DNA from: Lentzea alba
GTDB lineage: Bacteria > Actinomycetota > Actinomycetes > Mycobacteriales > Pseudonocardiaceae
DNA: 64,000 nt
Direction of reading: 5' to 3'
Assembly: GCF_011067745.1 (NCBI RefSeq)
Contig: NZ_JAAMPJ010000015.1
Coordinates: forward strand, 216,281 to 280,280
The notes beneath the pieces are model-generated. The model searched no databases, had not been told where the DNA came from, and worked only from the letters and a program-made list of their open reading frames with translations. Made by a program: the position numbers and the translations under genes. Shown one piece after another: positions 40,429-48,869 of this stretch. Position 1 is the stretch's first letter, and the number at the start of each line of letters is the position of its first letter.

Positions 40429-42381
40429 ATGACCGTGATCACCCAGGACCAGCCCACCTACGTCGTCTCGCCCGTCACCGGTGTCGACCGGGCCGCCCTG
40501 GCCGCGGCCGTCGAAGTCGCCGAACCGGGTGCGCTCCTCGCTGCCCTGGTGCACCTGACCGGCGACACCACACTGGTCGACGAGTTCAAGGTGAAACTCG
40601 ACGCACATCGCGCAGGTTGGTCTGGTGGCTACCCGGAGGACGTCGCCGACGAAGTCCGGGCCCGCGCTCGACAGTTGCTGGGTGACTCGCTCGTGCCCAG
40701 GATCGAGGTGCCGGACGACGAACTCTTCCGCCGCATCGCCGAGGTGTGCGTCAACGACACCGTCGACGCGGAGTTCGTGCCGCACCTGCGCGAGCAGGCC
40801 GGGTTCGAACCCGCACGCCGCGTAGTGCCGACGACCCGCCGCCCACGCCAAGACTTCACCGTCGCCATCATCGGCTCGGGAATGATCGGGCTGAACGCCG
40901 CGATCAAGCTCGGCGAGGCGGGGTTCCGCTACCACGTGTTCGAGGAGCGCGACGATCTCGGCGGCACCTGGTCGCGCAACACCTACCCCGGTGCCGCGGT
41001 CGACACTCCCAGCCACTTCTACTCGTACTCCTTCGAGCTGAACCCGTCGTGGTCGAAGTACTACCCGACCGGCCCGGAGTACCTGGAGTACCTGCGGGGT
41101 GTGGCCCGCAAGTACGACTTGCAGCGCCACATCTCCTTCTCCACCAAGGTTCTCGGCTGCGTGTGGGACGAGCGGGATCAGTCGTGGACGCTGACCGTGC
41201 GCGGCCAGGACGGTGCGGTCCGCTCCCACCGGGCCAACGCCGTGGTCACCGCCACTGGTGTCCTCAACACCGCCTCGATCCCCGAAGTCCCAGGCGCACA
41301 GACCTTTCGGGGCGAGATGATGCACACCGCGCAGTGGCGGCCCGAGGTTGACCTGACCGGCAAGAAGGTCGTCGTTCTCGGCGCGGGCTGCACCTCGGTG
41401 CAGGTCGTGGCGAGCATCGTCGACCGAGTCGAGGCGCTGCACGTCGTGGCGCGCCAGCCCCATTGGGTCATCCCGGAAAGCGCCGTCTACTCCGATGTGC
41501 CGGAAGGCATGACGTGGGCGCTGGCGAACATTCCGTACTTCCACCAGTGGTTCCGGCTCAAGTCTTACTGGTGGGCGGCGGACAAGAACTGGGCTGTCGC
41601 GCGGATCGACGAGGAGTGGTACGCCACGCACGTCTCGGCGTCCCCGGCCAACGACGCGGTGATGCAGGTGTGCCTCGACCATCTGGACCGCTCGTTCGCC
41701 GACCGCCCGGATCTCAAGGAGAAGCTGACACCGGACTTCCCGCCGTTCGCCAAGCGGATCGTCAAGGATCCCGGCTTCTTCGAGGCGGTCAAGCGTGACC
41801 ACGTGACCGTTCACAGGGCATCGTTCCGCGAGATTCTGCCCGACGGCGTCGTCACGACCGAGGGCGACTTCATCGAGGCCGATGTCATCATCTGGGCCAC
41901 CGGCTTCAAGCTGGAGTACCTGAGTTTCCTCGAGGTCGTCGGCCGGGATGGGCTCAAGCTCGCCGACGCGTGGGCCGACCAGGATCCCCGCGCCTACCTA
42001 GGTATCACGATCCCGGGCTTTCCCAACTTCTTCGTCACCGCCGGTCCCAACGCGGCGCCCAACCACGGCGGCGGGCACAACATCACCAGCGAGGAGCACG
42101 TCCACTACGTCGTGGAGTGCCTGCAGTACCTGGTGGAGAACGATTTGACCGCGATGGAGCCCACTCGCGAGGCGACCGACGACTACAACCGCCGGGTGGA
42201 CGAGGCGCTGGACAAGACGGTGTGGCAGCACGGCGGCAGCGCCAACGGCTACTACCGCAACAAGAACGGGCGCGCCTGGGTCACCTGCCCGTGGCGGCTG
42301 GTCGACTACTGGACCATGCTGCGCGCCCCGGTGCCCGAGGACCACGTGTTCACCCCGACGCTCGAAGGAGATCTGCTGTGA
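40429..42381 (+). CDS. Baeyer-Villiger monooxygenase, 4-hydroxyacetophenone monooxygenase-like
   Basis: The 650-residue flavoprotein has an N-terminal helical extension (1 to about 140) as in HAPMO-type enzymes. The FAD motif is GSGMIG at 149-154. The BVMO fingerprint FRGEMMHTAQW is at 293-303 (FxGxxxHxxxW). A second dinucleotide motif GAGCTS follows in KKVVVLGAGCTS. These enzymes insert oxygen next to a ketone using NADPH and O2, giving an ester or lactone. Hydrolases and a lactonase encoded downstream could open the product. It overlaps the GH1 gene by 4 nt. Confidence 0.93.
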   Translation: MTVITQDQPTYVVSPVTGVDRAALAAAVEVAEPGALLAALVHLTGDTTLVDEFKVKLDAHRAGWSGGYPEDVADEVRARARQLLGDSLVPRIEVPDDELFRRIAEVCVNDTVDAEFVPHLREQAGFEPARRVVPTTRRPRQDFTVAIIGSGMIGLNAAIKLGEAGFRYHVFEERDDLGGTWSRNTYPGAAVDTPSHFYSYSFELNPSWSKYYPTGPEYLEYLRGVARKYDLQRHISFSTKVLGCVWDERDQSWTLTVRGQDGAVRSHRANAVVTATGVLNTASIPEVPGAQTFRGEMMHTAQWRPEVDLTGKKVVVLGAGCTSVQVVASIVDRVEALHVVARQPHWVIPESAVYSDVPEGMTWALANIPYFHQWFRLKSYWWAADKNWAVARIDEEWYATHVSASPANDAVMQVCLDHLDRSFADRPDLKEKLTPDFPPFAKRIVKDPGFFEAVKRDHVTVHRASFREILPDGVVTTEGDFIEADVIIWATGFKLEYLSFLEVVGRDGLKLADAWADQDPRAYLGITIPGFPNFFVTAGPNAAPNHGGGHNITSEEHVHYVVECLQYLVENDLTAMEPTREATDDYNRRVDEALDKTVWQHGGSANGYYRNKNGRAWVTCPWRLVDYWTMLRAPVPEDHVFTPTLEGDLL

Positions 42382-43544
42382 CCCGCGCACTCCCTGACGG
42401 ATTTCTCTGGGGAGCCGCCACCTCGGCCCACCAGACCGAGGGCAACAACGTCAACAACGACTGGTGGAAGCTCGAACAGGACACGGCGGCGTACATCCAG
42501 GCCAGCGGTGACGCGGTGGACAGCTACCACCGGTACGAGGAGGACATGCGCCTGTTGGCCGACGCGGGCTTCAACGCCTACCGGTTCAGCATCGAGTGGG
42601 CGCGGATCGAACCCGCGCCGGGGCAGTTCTCCCGCGCCGAACTCGCGCACTACCGGCGGATGATCGACACCGCGCTGCGGCTGGGGCTCACTCCGGTGGT
42701 GACGCTGCACCACTTCACCCACCCCAGGTGGCTGGGTGCTCATGAAGCCTGGCTGCGGGACGACGCCGCCGACCTGTTCACCCGGTACGTCGGCGAAGCC
42801 GCGTCCATCCTGGACGGCGTCGAATGGGTGTGCACGATCAACGAACCGAACGTGCTCGCCGTCAACCACGGCGCGCTCGCCGAGGTCGCCGCCGGCAGGC
42901 CTTACCCGTTCGGGATGCTGCCCGACACCAAGATCGGTGAGCGCCTGATCGAGGCACACCTGGCGGTGGCACCTCTGCTGCGCGAGGCGACCGGTGCGAA
43001 GGTCGGCTGGACCGTTGCCAACCAGGCGCTCGTACCTGCCGCCGGTGCCGAGGCGAAGCACGCCGAGGTGCAACGGATCTGGGAGGACATGTACCTCGAA
43101 CCGGCACGTGAGGACGATTTCGTCGGTGTCCAGTCCTACACCAGCCAGCTCGTCGACCAGAACGGGATCGTGCCGCACCCCGAGCACCCGGACAACACCC
43201 TCATGGGGTGGGCCTACCGCCCGGACGCGCTCGAGATCGCGATCCGGCACACCCGTGAGGTCGTCGGGGAGGTCCCGATCGTGGTGACGGAGAACGGCAT
43301 CGCCACGCCGGACGACGAACGCCGCATCGCTTACACGACAAGTGCTTTGCAAGGAGTGCTGAACGCCGTCGACGATGGCGTGGACGTCCGCGGCTACCTG
43401 CACTGGAGTCTGCTCGACAACGCCGAATGGGGACGGTGGGAGCCGACGTTCGGCCTCGTCGCCGTCGACCGCGAGACCTTCGAACGGCGCCCCAAGCCGA
43501 GCCTCGCGTGGCTGGGATCGGTCGCCCGCGCGAACGCGCTGTGA
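42378..43544 (+). CDS. GH1 family beta-glycosidase
   Basis: GTG 42378, overlapping the monooxygenase stop and preceded by GAAGGAG, starts a 388-residue enzyme. GH1 hallmarks: PDGFLWGAATSAHQTEGNN, YRFSIEWARIEP, acid/base in TINEPNV, nucleophile in VVTENGIA and RGYLHWSLLDNAEW. There is no signal peptide, so substrate enters as a glycoside. Translation coupled to a Baeyer-Villiger enzyme implies that the aglycone released is oxidised next. Paralogous to 20839-22071. Confidence 0.92.
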   Translation: MTRALPDGFLWGAATSAHQTEGNNVNNDWWKLEQDTAAYIQASGDAVDSYHRYEEDMRLLADAGFNAYRFSIEWARIEPAPGQFSRAELAHYRRMIDTALRLGLTPVVTLHHFTHPRWLGAHEAWLRDDAADLFTRYVGEAASILDGVEWVCTINEPNVLAVNHGALAEVAAGRPYPFGMLPDTKIGERLIEAHLAVAPLLREATGAKVGWTVANQALVPAAGAEAKHAEVQRIWEDMYLEPAREDDFVGVQSYTSQLVDQNGIVPHPEHPDNTLMGWAYRPDALEIAIRHTREVVGEVPIVVTENGIATPDDERRIAYTTSALQGVLNAVDDGVDVRGYLHWSLLDNAEWGRWEPTFGLVAVDRETFERRPKPSLAWLGSVARANAL

Positions 43545-43559
43545 GCTGTGCCCGGCAGG

Positions 43560-44336
43560 TCACCGGCCGATGAAGACCGGTGGCCGCCGTTGCAGACTCG
43601 CGGCGATGCCCTCGGCACAGTCGTGCGTCTGCCACAGCCGGGCCTGCTCCGCCAGTTCGTGATCCAGCGCCGCCCTTACCCGCGCGGGCAGGTCCGCGCG
43701 CAGCGTGGCCCGGATCGACCGCACCGCGAGCGGTGCCGCGGCGGCGATCTCCTGAGCCCACTCCACTGCCGCTTCCCGCGCCTCACCTGGTTCGGCCAGC
43801 CGGTCGGCCAGTCCGATGCGGACCGCGTCCTCGCCGCAGACCCTGCGGCCGGTCAGCAGCAGATCGGCCGCCATCTGCCGGCCCACCAGGTCCGGCAGCG
43901 TCACGCTCAGGCCGAAGCCGTGGTGGAAGCCGAGCAACGCGAAGTTGGCGGTGAACCGCGACGACGGTTCGGCGACCCGGAAGTCCGCCGCGCAGGCCAG
44001 GCCGAGCCCGCCACCCACCGCAGCACCCTGCACGGCGGCGATGATCGGCGTCCGCACCTCGAACAACTGGGCGGCTCGGTGGTACAGGCGTTCGGACACG
44101 GCCACCCGGTCCTGGTCGAAGCCCCCGCCGTCGCCGAAGTCCGCGCCCGCGCAGAAGTGCTTGCCCTGCGAGGCGAGAACGATCGCCCGGCAGTCCGGAT
44201 CGTCGTCCAAGGCGAGAGCCGCGTCCAGGAGCTCGCCGACCAGCGGCTCGTCGAAGTAGTTGGCGGGCGGGCGGCGCATCTCCAGCAGCGCAACGCCTTC
44301 CCGCACCGAGACCGACAGTTCGGAACCAGTTGTCAC
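43560..44336 (-). CDS. Crotonase-family protein lacking both hydratase glutamates
   Basis: GTG 44334-44336 starts a 258-residue protein with the crotonase fold: oxyanion-hole segments KHFCAGADF (residues 59-67) and GAAVGGGLGLACAADF. The two catalytic glutamates of enoyl-CoA hydratase are replaced: GGGxE becomes GGGLG (G112), and QPE becomes ANF (F132). So it probably is not a simple hydratase; isomerase, hydrolase or retro-Claisen-type chemistry is possible. The subgroup with LGFHxGFGLSVTLP is widespread in actinobacteria. Divergent from the SnoaL-like gene; a copy of the shared element lies upstream. Confidence 0.85.
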   Translation of the reverse strand: MTTGSELSVSVREGVALLEMRRPPANYFDEPLVGELLDAALALDDDPDCRAIVLASQGKHFCAGADFGDGGGFDQDRVAVSERLYHRAAQLFEVRTPIIAAVQGAAVGGGLGLACAADFRVAEPSSRFTANFALLGFHHGFGLSVTLPDLVGRQMAADLLLTGRRVCGEDAVRIGLADRLAEPGEAREAAVEWAQEIAAAAPLAVRSIRATLRADLPARVRAALDHELAEQARLWQTHDCAEGIAASLQRRPPVFIGR

Positions 44337-44376
44337 ACGCCAAACCTGCCGCACATCAGCGGGTGTGTGAGCCCGT

Positions 44377-44393
44377 TGTTCCGCTGACTGGGA
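44377..44393 (-). promoter_or_regulatory. Shared upstream element, copy 3 (weak)
   Basis: On the minus strand TCCCAGTCAGCGGAACA matches GTCCACTGACCGGAACA at 12 of 17 positions, including the CGGAACA end, and points to the crotonase gene 40 bp away. It also lies upstream of the divergent SnoaL-like gene. It is the least conserved copy. Confidence 0.35.
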
Positions 44394-44458
44394 GGAGTGC
44401 CATCGCTGTGGCGACCGCCACGCCATCATCGCGTTCCCGCGACCGAACAGGAGAACCG

Positions 44459-44869
44459 TTGAGCACCAACGGGAACAACCCAACCGCCGACACGGCAGCG
44501 ATCATCACCCTGCTCAACCGGTTCGGCCGCATGGCCGACGAGGGAACGCTGGCCGACATCGGCGAGCTGTGCACCGACGACGTCGAGTGGTGGATGCCCG
44601 AGGCGACGTGGCGATGCCGCGATGAGGTCCTGAAAGGACTCGGCTCGATGCGCGAACTCGGCTACGCCGGCCCGGAGTCCCGCAACCGGCACGTCATCAC
44701 CAACCACGAGGTCCACGTCGACGGCGACCGTGCCGCGGCGCACGCCTACTTCCAGCTGGTGTCCGGCGATCTGCCCGCAAGCATCCTCGCCGTCGGTTCC
44801 TACACCGACGAACTGCGGCGTTCCACCGATGGCCGCTGGTTGTTCGCCCGGCGTCAGATCAGCACCTGA
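44459..44869 (+). CDS. SnoaL-like (NTF2-fold) protein
   Basis: TTG 44459, preceded by CAGGAGA at ideal spacing, gives 136 residues. The cone-shaped NTF2 fold is indicated by AAIITLLNRFGRMADEGTLADIGELCTDDVEWWMPEATWR, RNRHVITNHEVHVDGDRAAAHAYFQL and the ending DELRRSTDGRWLFARRQIST. Family members are isomerases, dehydratases or hydrolases of cyclic ketones and steroids, or serve as binding subunits. It stands in front of the second oxygenase operon. Confidence 0.85.
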   Translation: MSTNGNNPTADTAAIITLLNRFGRMADEGTLADIGELCTDDVEWWMPEATWRCRDEVLKGLGSMRELGYAGPESRNRHVITNHEVHVDGDRAAAHAYFQLVSGDLPASILAVGSYTDELRRSTDGRWLFARRQIST

Positions 44870-44871
44870 CC

Positions 44872-44888
44872 GTCCACTCACCGGAACA
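44872..44888 (+). promoter_or_regulatory. Shared upstream element, copy 4
   Basis: GTCCACTCACCGGAACA differs by one base from the copy at 35448-35464 and lies 61 bp before the serine hydrolase start. CCTAGCCTCGG follows 26 bases later, paralleling CCTAGCGTGG in the other promoter. The match in sequence, spacing and distance to the start codon strongly suggests coregulation. Confidence 0.65.
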
Positions 44889-44949
44889 ACCCGGCCCTGT
44901 CGCAGCCCCGGCCTCCTAGCCTCGGCCGCCCGCCGCTCGAGGAGATCCG

Positions 44950-46092
44950 ATGCCCGTCCCGCACGACCCGCGCATTCGCAAAGCGCTCGACCGAGCCCTG
45001 GAACTGGGGGAGACCGGCATCGCCGTCGCCGCCTACCACCGGGGTGAACTGGTCGTCGACGCCGTTGCGGGGCTCGCCGACGCTGAAAACGGCACACCGG
45101 CCGACCACCGCACGCTGTTCCCGGTGTTCTCCGTGACCAAGGGAGTCACCGCGCTCGCCGCCCACCTCCAGGCAGAGCGCGGGCTGCTCGACCTTAAAAC
45201 CCCGGTCGCGACCTACTGGCCGGAGTTCGGTGTGAACGGCAAGCACACCATCACTGTCGAGCAGGCGCTGTCGCACCGGGCGGGCATTCCACAGATGCCC
45301 GCGGGCGTCACGCCGGAGCTGATGGCCGACTGGGACTGGATGACCGAGCGGATCGCCGCGTTCACCCCGGTGTTCCCGCCCGGCAAGGCCAACGCGTACC
45401 ACGTGCTGGTGTGGGGCTGGGTCATCGGTGAAGTCGTGCGCCGCACCGATCCGTCCCGACGACCGTTCGACGCCTTCGTGCGCGAGGAGATCTGCGCGCC
45501 TCTTGGCGTCAATGACTTCCACCTCGGCGTGCCGGACGACGACCTGCCACGCGTGGCCACTTTGTACGGCGGCAACGAGTTCTCCATCGTCGACGAGCAC
45601 GGAATCAGCCCGCGTGCCGTTTTCCCCGGCTCGGACGCGCACAACCTGCGGGTCGTGCAACAGGCCGTCGATCCCGGCGCGGGCGCCATCGCCACGGCGT
45701 CGTCGGTGGCCCGCATCTTCGCGCTGCTCGCCGAAGGCGGCGAGTTGGACGGCGTGCGGCTGCTGTCCCGCGACCGCGTCGCCTCCCTCACCCGCCCCCG
45801 TGAAGGCGCGCACGACCCGGACCAGGTGCTGCCCATCCCGGTGTGGTTCGGTGCCGCCGGCTACTGGCTCGGCGGCGAGTACGGCGCGTCGGACCCGCTG
45901 GTGGGCGATCACCGCGAGATCGTCTACAGCCCCGGTGCCGGTGGTTCGCTGGCCTGGGCCGACCTGCGTGACCGGATCGCCGTGGCGATCTGCCACAACA
46001 ACATGGACGCCTCGGCGGTTCTCGAGCCGGAGCGGACGTTCGCCCCGATCGTCCGTGCGATTCGCGAGATCGTCGCGGAGAGCACGCGATGA
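44950..46092 (+). CDS. Serine hydrolase (class C beta-lactamase fold, EstB-like)
   Basis: The 380-residue protein has the SxxK nucleophile motif S61-V-T-K64 and a later tyrosine motif in AYHVLVWGW, with C-terminal YSPGAGGSLAWADLRDRIAVAICHNN. Family VIII esterases of this kind hydrolyse esters and lactones rather than beta-lactams. No signal peptide is visible, so it should be cytoplasmic. It may open the ester made by the Baeyer-Villiger enzyme. ATG 44950 follows GAGGAG. The next gene overlaps by 4 nt. Confidence 0.88.
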   Translation: MPVPHDPRIRKALDRALELGETGIAVAAYHRGELVVDAVAGLADAENGTPADHRTLFPVFSVTKGVTALAAHLQAERGLLDLKTPVATYWPEFGVNGKHTITVEQALSHRAGIPQMPAGVTPELMADWDWMTERIAAFTPVFPPGKANAYHVLVWGWVIGEVVRRTDPSRRPFDAFVREEICAPLGVNDFHLGVPDDDLPRVATLYGGNEFSIVDEHGISPRAVFPGSDAHNLRVVQQAVDPGAGAIATASSVARIFALLAEGGELDGVRLLSRDRVASLTRPREGAHDPDQVLPIPVWFGAAGYWLGGEYGASDPLVGDHREIVYSPGAGGSLAWADLRDRIAVAICHNNMDASAVLEPERTFAPIVRAIREIVAESTR

Positions 46093-46946
46093 CCGCCGCC
46101 AAGGATCTCTTCGGCGGCGGGGTCGCGGTGATCACCGGTGCCGGCGCGGGCATCGGTGCGGGGCTGGCCCGTTACGCAGCTTCAGAACTGGGCATGACCG
46201 TGGTCCTGGCCGACGTCGATGCAGCAGCCGTGGCGGCGTTGCGGGCGGAACTGGAGGAAGGCGGCGCCCGTGCGGTGGACGTGGTCTGCGATGTGCGCGA
46301 TCCGCAGGCCGTCGAACGCCTGGCCGAGCGCACGGTGACCGAGCTCGGGCCGGTCCGGCTGCTGGTGAACAACGCGGGCGTGGAGCAGTTCGGCTACCTG
46401 TGGGACACCCCGGTGGGCAACTGGGAGCGCCTGGTCTCGGTCAACGTCAACGGCGTCTTCCACGGCATCCGCGCTTTCCTGCCCCGCATGCTCGCCGAGC
46501 CTGGCCGGTCGTGGGTGTGGAACCTGTCCTCGGTCGGCGGCGTGACGGCTGCGCCACTGCAAGCCGCCTACATCATGAGCAAGCACGCCGTGCTCGCGAT
46601 CACCGAGTGCCTGCACCAGGAAGTCGAACTGGCCGGGCACGGCGGCCACGTTCACGTGCAGGCGGTGCTGCCGGGCGCGGTCGCGTCGAACATCTTCGAG
46701 TCCGCGGGCGGGGTCGAGGACGGTGACACCGCAGCGGCCGAAGGGCAGCGAGCGGCGATGCTCGGGATCAAGGCGCTGGCGATGGACCCGCTCGAGGCCG
46801 CTCGCATCTTCTTCGACCAGGCGGCAGCAGGCGAGTTCTACCTGACCTCGCAGTCGTTCGTGCACGACGCCATGGCCGCCCGTGCCGACACCCTGGCCCA
46901 CCGTCGCCCACCGGTCCTGCCGGTGGGCGAGTTCGCCGTCGAGTGA
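46089..46946 (+). CDS. SDR-family oxidoreductase
   Basis: The 285-residue protein has ITGAGAGIGAGLARYAASELG near residues 15-35, LVNNAGVEQFGYL, the serine in NLSSVGGV and YxxxK in YIMSKHA. Its C-terminal part is longer than in typical 250-residue SDRs. It would act on an alcohol/ketone intermediate of the pathway. ATG 46089 overlaps the serine hydrolase stop (ATGA); it overlaps the following hydrolase gene similarly. Confidence 0.9.
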   Translation: MTAAKDLFGGGVAVITGAGAGIGAGLARYAASELGMTVVLADVDAAAVAALRAELEEGGARAVDVVCDVRDPQAVERLAERTVTELGPVRLLVNNAGVEQFGYLWDTPVGNWERLVSVNVNGVFHGIRAFLPRMLAEPGRSWVWNLSSVGGVTAAPLQAAYIMSKHAVLAITECLHQEVELAGHGGHVHVQAVLPGAVASNIFESAGGVEDGDTAAAEGQRAAMLGIKALAMDPLEAARIFFDQAAAGEFYLTSQSFVHDAMAARADTLAHRRPPVLPVGEFAVE

Positions 46947-47902
46947 GGGAGTCAGCCGTGCTCGCATTCCCGTTGGATCCGGACGCCGCCGCAATCGCCG
47001 CTGCCGTGATCGACGCTCCGTCCATGCGTGAGCGGGGCATTGAGGCCGTGCGCGCGGCGTTGGAGGCGGCACTCCACCCGCCTGCCCTGCCGGTGATGGT
47101 GGCTACCGAGGATCACGTAATTCCCGGACCACAAGGGGACATCCCGCTGCGCGTGCATCGCCCCACCACGGACGACCGCGCGCCCGTGATCGTGTACTTC
47201 CACGGCGGCGGCATGTGCATGGGCTCCAACCACTCGTTCGAGCCGCTCGCGCGCCATCTCGCGCACCACAGTGGCGCGGTGGTGGTGGCGGTGGAGTACC
47301 GCCTCGCACCGGAAGCGCCGCCGCCCGCGCAGTTCGACGACGCCTGGGCCGCCACCACGTGGGTTGCCGAACACGCCGAGCAGTTGCGTGTCGACCCGGC
47401 ACGGCTGGCCGTCGTCGGAGACAGCGCGGGAGGCACTCTGGCCGCGGCGGTGGCGCTGGCCGCCCGCGACCGCGGCGAACCGGCGCTCGCCTGCCAGGTC
47501 CTGATCTACCCCGGGGTGGACCGCGACCTGGCCGCAGCCTCGATCACCCGCTACGCCGGCGCTCCGATCCTCGGCCGGGATGACGTGCTCTACCTCAACG
47601 AACTGGCTGACGCCGGCCAGGGCCTGCCAGACAGTCCGTACCGGATCCCCGCCTACGCAGCCGATCTGTCCGGCCTGCCTCCGGCGATCGTGGTGACCGC
47701 GGAGTGCGACCCGATCCGCGACTGGGGCGAGCGCTACGCCGAGCGTCTGCGCGACGCACGGGTGCAGACGACCGTCACCCGCTATCCCGGGTTGTTCCAC
47801 GGCTTCGCGCTCCAGTCCGACTACCTGGCACGCGGCCGGCTCGCTGTCGCCGAGACCGGCGCGCTGCTGCGAGCGAAGTTCGCCCACCCGCTCCCGTTCT
47901 GA
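46943..47902 (+). CDS. Alpha/beta hydrolase, hormone-sensitive-lipase family
   Basis: The 319-residue enzyme has the HSL-type oxyanion motif HGGG at residues 87-90, nucleophile S161 in VVGDSAGGT, the acid in TAECDPIRDWG and histidine in PGLFHGF. These carboxylesterases prefer short- to medium-chain or bulky cyclic esters. GTG 46943 overlaps the previous stop. In this operon it is a second candidate for hydrolysing the Baeyer-Villiger product. Confidence 0.92.
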   Translation: MRESAVLAFPLDPDAAAIAAAVIDAPSMRERGIEAVRAALEAALHPPALPVMVATEDHVIPGPQGDIPLRVHRPTTDDRAPVIVYFHGGGMCMGSNHSFEPLARHLAHHSGAVVVAVEYRLAPEAPPPAQFDDAWAATTWVAEHAEQLRVDPARLAVVGDSAGGTLAAAVALAARDRGEPALACQVLIYPGVDRDLAAASITRYAGAPILGRDDVLYLNELADAGQGLPDSPYRIPAYAADLSGLPPAIVVTAECDPIRDWGERYAERLRDARVQTTVTRYPGLFHGFALQSDYLARGRLAVAETGALLRAKFAHPLPF

Positions 47903-47924
47903 CCGAACTCATCTTGGAGAACCC

Positions 47925-48845
47925 GTGACCGAAGCCGATCTGCTCGCCACTGCGCGCGAGATCGCCCCGCGTGAGCTGTCCCGCGGCTACACCTGGGCCG
48001 AGTGCCCGCGCTGGCACGAAGGTGCGTTGTGGTTCAGCGACATGTACGCCCATCGGCTCGTCCGCCTCGACGCCGCCGGTGAGCCGGAGACCATCCTCGA
48101 CCTGTCCGGCCGCACCTCGGTCAACGGCGCCGAAGTGATCCCCGGCGGTTTCGGCTGGCTCCCGGACGGCCGGCTGATCGTCACCTCGATGCACGAGCGG
48201 CTGGTCCTGGCGTACGACGGCGAGAACGTCACCGTGCACGCCGACCTCCGTGACCTGGTCACCGGACCGATCAACGACATGGTCGTCGACGCCGACGGCC
48301 GCGCCTACGTCACCCAGCTGGGCTTCGAGCTGTTCGCGGGGGAGCAGCCGCGCGACTCGGCACTGCTCGTGGTCGAACCGGACGGGTCCGCCCGAGCGTT
48401 GACCGAGCTGGGTGGTTTCGCCGGCGCCAACGGCATCGCCGTCAGCTCCGACGGCACGCGTGTGGTGACCGCCGAGGCCTTCGCCAACCGCATCACCGTG
48501 CTTGACCGCGACACCGAGGGGAGCTTGAGCGGCCGCCGCGTGTTCGCCACCACCTCCACGCTGCCCGACGGCATTTGCCTGGACGACGAGGGCGGTGTGT
48601 GGGCGGGCATGCCGATGGTGCCCGGTGTCGCCCGAGTCGTCGAGGGCGGAGCCGTGACGGACGTGGTGCGTTTCGACCCGCAGCAGGCGCTGCCCCCGGC
48701 GTGCGTGCTGGGAGGCGAGGACCGGCGCACCTTGTTCGTCTGCGCGGGCCTGGACGTCATGGACTGGGAGGAGTCCCGCCGCCTGCGCCGCGGGTCGATC
48801 TGGGCCGCCGACGTCTCGGTCGGCGGCGGCGCCAACCGTCCCTGA
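47925..48845 (+). CDS. SMP-30/gluconolactonase-like lactonase
   Basis: The 306-residue six-bladed beta-propeller is recognisable from WAECPRWHEGALWFSDM (metal-ligand glutamate), GPINDMVVDADGRAYVTQLG and FAGANGIAVSSDGTRVVTAEAFANRITV. Members hydrolyse sugar lactones and other lactones with a divalent metal. In this cluster it could open the lactone formed by ring oxidation, or glucono-lactone from an oxidised sugar. GTG 47925 with TTGGAGA upstream. Confidence 0.9.
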   Translation: MTEADLLATAREIAPRELSRGYTWAECPRWHEGALWFSDMYAHRLVRLDAAGEPETILDLSGRTSVNGAEVIPGGFGWLPDGRLIVTSMHERLVLAYDGENVTVHADLRDLVTGPINDMVVDADGRAYVTQLGFELFAGEQPRDSALLVVEPDGSARALTELGGFAGANGIAVSSDGTRVVTAEAFANRITVLDRDTEGSLSGRRVFATTSTLPDGICLDDEGGVWAGMPMVPGVARVVEGGAVTDVVRFDPQQALPPACVLGGEDRRTLFVCAGLDVMDWEESRRLRRGSIWAADVSVGGGANRP

Positions 48846-48869
48846 TCGCCCCGGCAGAGGAGAACACCC

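Noticed and set aside
39835..41814. Minus-strand open frame of 659 codons
   Set aside because: Antisense to the IclR and monooxygenase genes; composition is the mirror of a GC-rich coding strand.
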